10,573 nucleotides of DNA from Sphingomonas sp. (lineage in GTDB: Bacteria > Pseudomonadota > Alphaproteobacteria > Sphingomonadales > Sphingomonadaceae): assembly GCA_030146605.1 (NCBI GenBank), contig JASLBO010000227.1:1-10573 (forward strand), read 5' to 3'. This document shows positions 6,222 to 10,573 of the stretch, one piece after another. How positions within the stretch are numbered: the first letter of the stretch is position 1; each line of letters starts with the position of its first letter. A model generated the notes under the pieces. The model did not search any database. It saw only the letters and a program-made list of their open reading frames with translations, and had not been told where the DNA came from. The position numbers and the translations under genes were made by a program.

Positions 6222-6479
6222 GTGAGCCACGATCAACGTCCCGGGCGGATGCGCGTCGTCAAGGATCCGAGCGAATCCCGTGGTGCTCGCGGCAACGCGG
6301 TCACGGCCGATGCAGATCCCAATTCGTTCGAAGTGATGGGCGGCGCCGGCAACAAAGCGCCCCCCGCGCCCGCGCCCGGCGAGGGCAGCCTTCCCCTGCT
6401 TCCGGCCGGGCTGTTCCTGCTCGCCTGTGCGGCCGGCGGCGTGCTCGTCGCGGTCATGCGCCCGCTGGGTCACGGTTGA
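6222..6479 (+). CDS. Small protein with a C-terminal membrane segment, function unknown
   Basis: The product is 85 aa and I do not recognise it. The first 40 residues are charged (MSHDQRPGRMRVVKDPSESR), then comes an Ala/Pro/Gly linker (about 41-57), and one hydrophobic segment (about 58-79, LPLLPAGLFLLACAAGGVLV) with a short tail (RPLGHG). This makes a tail-anchored-type single-pass protein, probably with its head in the cytoplasm. The start is GTG, supported by AGAAGG seven bases upstream. The stop overlaps the ATG of the next gene as TGATG, so the two are likely coupled. Codon use is as GC-rich as in its neighbours, which supports it being a real gene. The location suggests a role in the same flagellar accessory unit. 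Confidence 0.7.
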   Translation: MSHDQRPGRMRVVKDPSESRGARGNAVTADADPNSFEVMGGAGNKAPPAPAPGEGSLPLLPAGLFLLACAAGGVLVAVMRPLGHG

Positions 6480-8248
6480 TGCGTACCGCTCTCATCGCTT
6501 TGCTCGCGGGCGCCGCCAGTGCGACGCCGCACGCAGCCGGCCCCGAAGCCGCGCCGGCCTCCACGCCGGGCGTCAATGCCGCCGCGGCGACGCTGCCCCC
6601 CTTCGCGGCTGAACTCGCGCAAATGCCGATGATCGCCGGCGCCTCTGGCTGGCACGGCGCAACCGGCGAAACCGGCTGGGCGCTGCTCGCCGCATCGCGC
6701 CCCGAAAATCGCCAGCTGCGCCGCTGGAACTATGCGCTCGGCCTGATCGGCGAAGGCCGCGGCGCCGACGCGCTCGGCGTTCTCGACGTGATGCAGGGGA
6801 GCGACCACGATCTCGGTCTCGTCGCTCCCTTCCTGCTTGCCCGCGGCGTGGCGCTGACGCTCGTCCAGCGCGATGAGGACGCCGTCTCGGCGCTCGCCGC
6901 CGAAGAGCTCGCCGCCAATCCCGAGGCCTGCGCCTGGCGGATGCGCGCGCTCGCCCATGCCGGCGACGCGCAGGCCGCGATCCGGCAGGTCAATTGCGCG
7001 CTCCCCGCTATCAACAGCCGCAGCCCCGACGCGCGCGCACCCTTCGTGCTCGCCGCCGCCGGCGCCGCGATCGATGCCGGCCAGCCCGGCCCGGCGCTCG
7101 CCTGGCTCCGTCTGTTCAGCGACCAGGATCCCGCGGCAAACGTTCTGCGCGGCCGTGCGCTCGTCGCCACCGGCGATCCGCAGGGCGGCAGGCTACGTCT
7201 CGACCGCGCCGCGCTCAGTGGCGATGCAGGCATCAAGGCGCAGGCAAAACTCGGCACTATCGAAGCCGGGCTGGCGACGCACAGCCTCGCCCCCGCCGAA
7301 GCGCTCAAGCAGCTCGACGCGCTGCGGTTCGGCTGGCGCGGCGGCACGATCGAGCAGCGCGTGCTCGAAATCCAGCTCCGGCTCGCCAACGAAGCGCACG
7401 ATCTGCGCGCGCAACTCCGCGCCGGTGCTGCACTGATCCGATATTTCAAGGTCGGGCCAAAGGCGGTGCCGATGCTCGCCGAGCTGCAGGCCGCGCTCTC
7501 CGCCGCGCTTGCCTCTGACAGCGGCGTGCCGCTGACCGAGGCTGCCGGCCTTTACTGGGATTATCGCGAGCTGGCACCTGCCGGTGCCGAGGGCGACGCG
7601 CTCGTGCTGCGCCTCGCCAGCCGCCTCCAGGGCGCCTCGCTCTACGCCCGCGCGGCCGAACTGCTGGAATATCAGCTCACCCAGCGCGCGCAGGACGTCG
7701 CGCAGGGGCCGTTGTCGGTGAAGGTGGCGTCGCTCCATATCCTCGCCGGCCGCCCCGATCGGGCGCTCGATGCGATCCGTACCACCGAACAGCCCAGCTA
7801 TACCAATGGCATGCGCCAGGATCGCAAGCGGGTGCAGGCCGTCGCTTTGCTCCGCCTCGGCAAGATCGACGCGGCGATGGCAGCGCTCGATGGTCTACCC
7901 GACGCTGGCGCGATCCGCGCGGAGATGCGCTGGCAAGTCAAGGACTGGGGCGGCTTCGTCACTGAAAACGCCCTCCCCGGCTCCAAAACGGGCCTCAGCG
8001 AACCCGCCCAGGCCGCCATCCTCCGTCAGGCGGTTGCGCTGGCGATGCTCGGCCGCGAAGATCAGCTCGAGGCGCTCAACACACGCTATTCCGCGGCATT
8101 CAAGACGTTGCCCAGCGGGCAGGCATTCGACGTGCTGACTCGCAAGGTGGACGCCATCGATCCTGCGGCGATCGGCGCGGCGATGAGCGCGATCCCCCAG
8201 GCGAGCCCCGCCGGCGCGACCGGCGACCTGCTCGACGCTGCCTCGTAA
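6479..8248 (+). CDS. Exported helical-repeat (TPR-like) protein of a flagellar accessory unit
   Basis: The product is 589 aa. A signal peptide is clear (MRTALIALLAGAASATPHAA), then a low-complexity Ala/Pro region (to about 48). The rest is almost all helical with repeated helix-pair patterns such as 'GEGRGADALGVLDVM' (91-105), 'AHAGDAQAAIRQVN' (159-172), 'DAGQPGPALAWLRLF' (199-213), 'LAGRPDRALDAIR' (422-434) and 'RLGKIDAAMAALDGL' (459-473). These are typical of tetratricopeptide (TPR/SEL1-like) solenoids. The only two cysteines, C151 and C173, could form a disulfide in the periplasm. I chose the ATG at 6479 (TGATG overlap with the previous stop) over the TTG one codon earlier. I do not recognise a named family; MotC of rhizobia, a periplasmic motor protein, is a possible distant comparison because a MotE-like gene is nearby. 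Flagellar function is inferred from context. Confidence 0.75.
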   Translation: MRTALIALLAGAASATPHAAGPEAAPASTPGVNAAAATLPPFAAELAQMPMIAGASGWHGATGETGWALLAASRPENRQLRRWNYALGLIGEGRGADALGVLDVMQGSDHDLGLVAPFLLARGVALTLVQRDEDAVSALAAEELAANPEACAWRMRALAHAGDAQAAIRQVNCALPAINSRSPDARAPFVLAAAGAAIDAGQPGPALAWLRLFSDQDPAANVLRGRALVATGDPQGGRLRLDRAALSGDAGIKAQAKLGTIEAGLATHSLAPAEALKQLDALRFGWRGGTIEQRVLEIQLRLANEAHDLRAQLRAGAALIRYFKVGPKAVPMLAELQAALSAALASDSGVPLTEAAGLYWDYRELAPAGAEGDALVLRLASRLQGASLYARAAELLEYQLTQRAQDVAQGPLSVKVASLHILAGRPDRALDAIRTTEQPSYTNGMRQDRKRVQAVALLRLGKIDAAMAALDGLPDAGAIRAEMRWQVKDWGGFVTENALPGSKTGLSEPAQAAILRQAVALAMLGREDQLEALNTRYSAAFKTLPSGQAFDVLTRKVDAIDPAAIGAAMSAIPQASPAGATGDLLDAAS

Positions 8249-8277
8249 GAACGGTTCTTCCGCCCACCAGCAACATC

Positions 8278-8360
8278 GTCATCCCGGCGAAAGCCGGGAC
8301 CCGGAGTCGCAGGCGACGAACCGTGCGGCGCTGGGTCCCGGCTTTCGTCGCAAGGACGAC
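8278..8360. repeat. REP-like palindromic doublet
   Basis: The left unit (8278-8302) reads GTCATCCCGGCGAAAGCCGG and continues GACCC. The right unit (8333-8360) is its inverted copy, GGGTCCCGGCTTTCG followed by TCGCAAGGACGAC. The shared core of both is CGAAAGCCGGGACCC, and each also has the small CCCGGC/GCCGGG-type palindrome or a degenerate form of it. The 30 bases between them are not repeated. This is the head-to-head layout of REP/BIME elements, and the GTCATCCCGGCGAAAGCCGGG unit is common between genes in sphingomonads and other GC-rich proteobacteria. It lies between convergent genes and may stop or stabilise transcripts of the helical-repeat gene, for which no separate T-run terminator is seen. 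Confidence 0.8.
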
Positions 8361-8367
8361 TCATGAA

Positions 8368-8397
8368 AAAGGGCCACCGCTCGCGCGGCAGCCCTTT
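8368..8397 (-). terminator. Rho-independent terminator downstream of flgL
   Basis: AAAGGGC (8368-8374) pairs with GCCCTTT (8391-8397), and an inner stem CCGC/GCGG (8377-8380 with 8385-8388) closes a four-base loop TCGC. Read on the minus strand the stem ends in GCCCTTTTTC, a good T-run. It starts 37 bases after the flgL stop codon, so it should end the flgK-flgL transcript. On the plus strand only TTTAAT follows, so it would be weaker in that direction. Confidence 0.75.
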
Positions 8398-8434
8398 AAT
8401 CCTTTACCCCCGGAACGCCGTCGCCAGCCGCCCC

Positions 8435-9343
8435 TTAGCGGATATAATTGACCAGGCTCAGGTCGGAGAGCTGCGAGAACACCGAATAGCTCGCCTGCAG
8501 CATCGTCTTCTGCTGTGCGAGATCGAGTGCGACCTGGCCCAGATCGGCGTCTTCGTTGGTCTCGATCACGCCCTCGAGCAGCAGCCCGCGCTGCTCGCCG
8601 CGGGTGGTCAGCGTCTCGACCTGATTCTGCTTGCGGCCGTTATCGGCATTCACCGCGCGGAGGCTGTCGATGCCAGTGCCGAGCTCGCCGAGCGCCTGCT
8701 TGAGCGCATCGATCTGCGCCGGGGTGGGCTTGGCGCCGATCGGGCCCGCCTGGGCGAGCGTCTGGAACGCGGCGTACAGGTCCTTGCCGACGGCCGTGGC
8801 GGTGATGCCGTATTTCACGTCGACGCCGTCGGCGACCCGCGCGTTCGAACGGACGCCGTCGTCCTTGAAGGCGTCGGCGGCGCTGATCGCGGCGACATCG
8901 GCAAGCGTCTCTGGCGTGAACGGCTCCATGTCAGTCTGCGAGCCGGCGAACATCGGAGCGCCGCCCTCATGGGCATTGAGCGAGGTTCGATATTGGCTGA
9001 ACGCCGTATTGATCGCTTCCTGCAGGCCGGCAGCGTCGCCGGTGCCCACGGCGTTGAGGATGTCGAGCTTGAGATCGCTCGCCGATTTCTCGATGCCTTC
9101 GAGATGGCCCTGATAGATCGACAATGTCGTGCCGACGCGCTTGGCGACGCTGGATTGTGCGTCCTGCCGGGCGAGCAGGCTGTGCGCCGACAGGTTGCGC
9201 ACGGTCTCGGTGCCGAGATCTGCGAAGTCCGCCGCCTTTTTGCCGGTCGAGAGGCGCTGCTGGGTGACGGCGAGCGCCGCCTGCGAACGCTGGATGGCGC
9301 TCGACATGGTGCGCTGGAGCGGGATGGTGGCTACGCGAGTCAT
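8435..9343 (-). CDS. flgL: FlgL, flagellar hook-filament junction protein
   Basis: The product is 302 aa, normal for FlgL, which links FlgK to the filament and shares the flagellin D0/D1 fold. The N-terminal helix contains 'AIQRSQAALAVTQQRLSTGK' (16-35), equivalent to the flagellin/FlgL 'lq.qlstGk' signature, though the usual following 'psDdP' is degenerate here (ADFADLG). Residues 128-142 (GGAPMFAGSQTDMEPF) match the FlgL-specific 'y.F.Gs.tdt.PF' segment, which separates it from flagellin. The C-terminal helix is 'ADLGQVALDLAQQKTMLQAS' (266-285) and ends SLVNYIR. It starts 11 bases after flgK with GGAA as a weak ribosome site, and a terminator follows it. Confidence 0.92.
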   Translation of the reverse strand: MTRVATIPLQRTMSSAIQRSQAALAVTQQRLSTGKKAADFADLGTETVRNLSAHSLLARQDAQSSVAKRVGTTLSIYQGHLEGIEKSASDLKLDILNAVGTGDAAGLQEAINTAFSQYRTSLNAHEGGAPMFAGSQTDMEPFTPETLADVAAISAADAFKDDGVRSNARVADGVDVKYGITATAVGKDLYAAFQTLAQAGPIGAKPTPAQIDALKQALGELGTGIDSLRAVNADNGRKQNQVETLTTRGEQRGLLLEGVIETNEDADLGQVALDLAQQKTMLQASYSVFSQLSDLSLVNYIR

Positions 9344-9354
9344 TGTCGTTCCGA

Positions 9355-10573
9355 TCAGACCATGTTGAGCAAGGTGTCGTACATTTCCGACGCGGTGGAG
9401 ATTATCCGTGCGGCGGCGGAATAGCTGTTCTGCAGGATCACCATCTGGGCGAGCTCCTCGTCGATATTGACGCCTGCGAAACTGTCGCGGCGGTTGACCG
9501 CGTCGTCGCGGCGCGCCGAGGCATCGAGCAGATTGCCCTCGGCCTGGCTCGCCTCGAGTCCCGCGCGGCCGAGCAACAGGCTCGAGAAGCGCTCGACCGT
9601 GGTCTTGCCGTCCTTGCCGAGGTCGATCGCGGTGGCGAGCTTGTCGACGAACGCTGTCGCGCCGCGGGTGTCGCCGGCGCCGAGCGCCTTGGCTCCCACA
9701 GCGGCATTTTCCTGAAAGCGGGCGAGCGGCAGCTTGGCCGGGGTCGCCAGCACTTCGGGGCGCACCTGTGCATTTTCGAGCCCGCTCGACGCGCCGGTAA
9801 GGCCCAGCATCGCGCCGAAGCCGCGCCCGGTGCCGAAGCGGTCGGTCGAATCCGAGGGGATCGCCAGCGTCGCCCCCGACAACGCACCCTTGGGTTCGAA
9901 GCGCATACGACCGCGATCGTCGAGGCTGAAATCGCCGAAACCGCCCATCGGGCTGGCGTTGAGTTCGGTCACGAGATCGCCGATGGTTCCCCCGGGGGTG
10001 GGGCTCAGCGTGTAGCTGGTCAGCGCCCGCCCGGAGGCGTCGCGCAGGACGATCTGCGCGGTTTCGCCCGCGCCGAAGCCATGCGCATCGCCGCTCGCGA
10101 GGCCCGATGGGACCAGCGAGCTCGAATCGCTGCGGACAATGTCGTTCAGCCCGAAATATTGGGAGATGCCGACGCCGGCGCGCGCGCTCGGATTGGTTTC
10201 GTTCTGGGCGACGACCACGCCGTTGCCGGCACCGTTCGCCTTGATGCTCAATTTGCCGTCGGTGAAGCTCGCGGTCGCCGATCCCCCCAGCCCGGCATTG
10301 ATCGCCGAGACCATGTCGTTGATCGTTGCGCCGGCAGGCATCGCACCGAAGTCGATGCTCGTCTTGGCGACGAGCGTGCCGTCGGCCTTGGTCACCGCAA
10401 AGGTCGCCGCTCCGGTGAAGCCGAGCCGGTCGCCGCCGACAAGCCCGGTCTGGCGGCCGTCGAGGCTGACGGGCGGCGGCACCGTGCTGCCGGCATTGGA
10501 AACCGAATTGAGCGCCTCGGAAAGCCCGGAGAAGAGTACCCCCATCTGTTCGGAAAACGCCGGCAAGCTGCGG
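9355..10573 (-). CDS. flgK: FlgK, flagellar hook-associated protein 1 (C-terminal part, N-terminus outside window)
   Basis: About 405 codons are present; the gene enters from the right edge and its N-terminal rod signature is missing. FlgK is the first junction protein between hook and filament. The C-terminal end is diagnostic: 'NRRDSFAGVNIDEELAQMVI' followed by LQNSYSAAARIISTASEMYD and TLLNMV. The middle holds two successive similar domains (about 10407-10135 and 10062-9796), each with an 'xADG/DASG..L' start, a 'TI.D.V..INA' helix, an 'F.DG/DDRG' strand and a final 'FG..GL'. Downstream, flgL follows after 11 bases, as expected for a flgKL operon. The frame stays open to the edge; the TTG at 10566 is inside the gene, not a start. 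Confidence 0.93.
   Translation of the reverse strand, partial: RSLPAFSEQMGVLFSGLSEALNSVSNAGSTVPPPVSLDGRQTGLVGGDRLGFTGAATFAVTKADGTLVAKTSIDFGAMPAGATINDMVSAINAGLGGSATASFTDGKLSIKANGAGNGVVVAQNETNPSARAGVGISQYFGLNDIVRSDSSSLVPSGLASGDAHGFGAGETAQIVLRDASGRALTSYTLSPTPGGTIGDLVTELNASPMGGFGDFSLDDRGRMRFEPKGALSGATLAIPSDSTDRFGTGRGFGAMLGLTGASSGLENAQVRPEVLATPAKLPLARFQENAAVGAKALGAGDTRGATAFVDKLATAIDLGKDGKTTVERFSSLLLGRAGLEASQAEGNLLDASARRDDAVNRRDSFAGVNIDEELAQMVILQNSYSAAARIISTASEMYDTLLNMV

Noticed and set aside
6476..6478. TTG start for the 589-aa protein
   Set aside because: The ATG one codon later overlaps the previous stop as TGATG, the usual coupled arrangement in this window.

Overview
The window is a piece of a flagellar gene region from a GC-rich alphaproteobacterium. 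Sphingomonas or a close relative is the best guess. The reasons are the codon use (strong GC at third positions), the gene order flgA-flgG-flgF divergent from fliL-fliM followed by a small bitopic coiled-coil protein and a MotE-like protein (an arrangement I remember from Caulobacter), and a GTCATCCCGGCGAAAGCCGGG-type REP palindrome common in sphingomonads and related bacteria. No rRNA, tRNA, CRISPR array, transposase or phage gene is visible.

Layout. (1) 1-1700, minus strand: flgF, flgG and the first 51 codons of flgA, the proximal/distal rod genes and the P-ring chaperone. (2) 1701-1817: divergent control region with a perfect TATAAT and a leader hairpin. (3) 1818-4334, plus strand: fliL, fliM, a PflI/DUF6468-like gene and a MotE-like gene, all overlapping by 1-4 bases, closed by a strong terminator at 4358-4388. 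(4) 4495-5568, plus strand: a stand-alone beta-lactamase-fold serine hydrolase, apparently unrelated to motility, with palindromes in its upstream region. (5) 5720-8248: a second divergent unit. The minus-strand gene encodes an exported FliL-like protein. The plus-strand pair encodes an 85-aa protein with a C-terminal membrane segment and a 589-aa exported helical-repeat protein. (6) 8249-8434: a REP doublet and a terminator between convergent units. (7) 8435-10573, minus strand: flgL and most of flgK, the hook-filament junction proteins (flgK runs off the right edge).

How it fits together. FlgF and FlgG build the rod, FlgA helps P-ring assembly, FliM forms the switch/C-ring, FliL and the MotE-like protein serve the stator, and FlgK/FlgL join hook to filament. 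The most interesting part is unit (5). Its control region carries a 22-bp sequence that matches the one in front of fliL at 19 of 22 positions, in the same orientation. One of its genes looks like a second, divergent FliL, and another is a periplasmic repeat protein that could be a MotC-like partner for the MotE-like protein. This suggests an undescribed accessory stator or basal-body module controlled together with fliL-fliM. That is inference and needs the tests given under findings.
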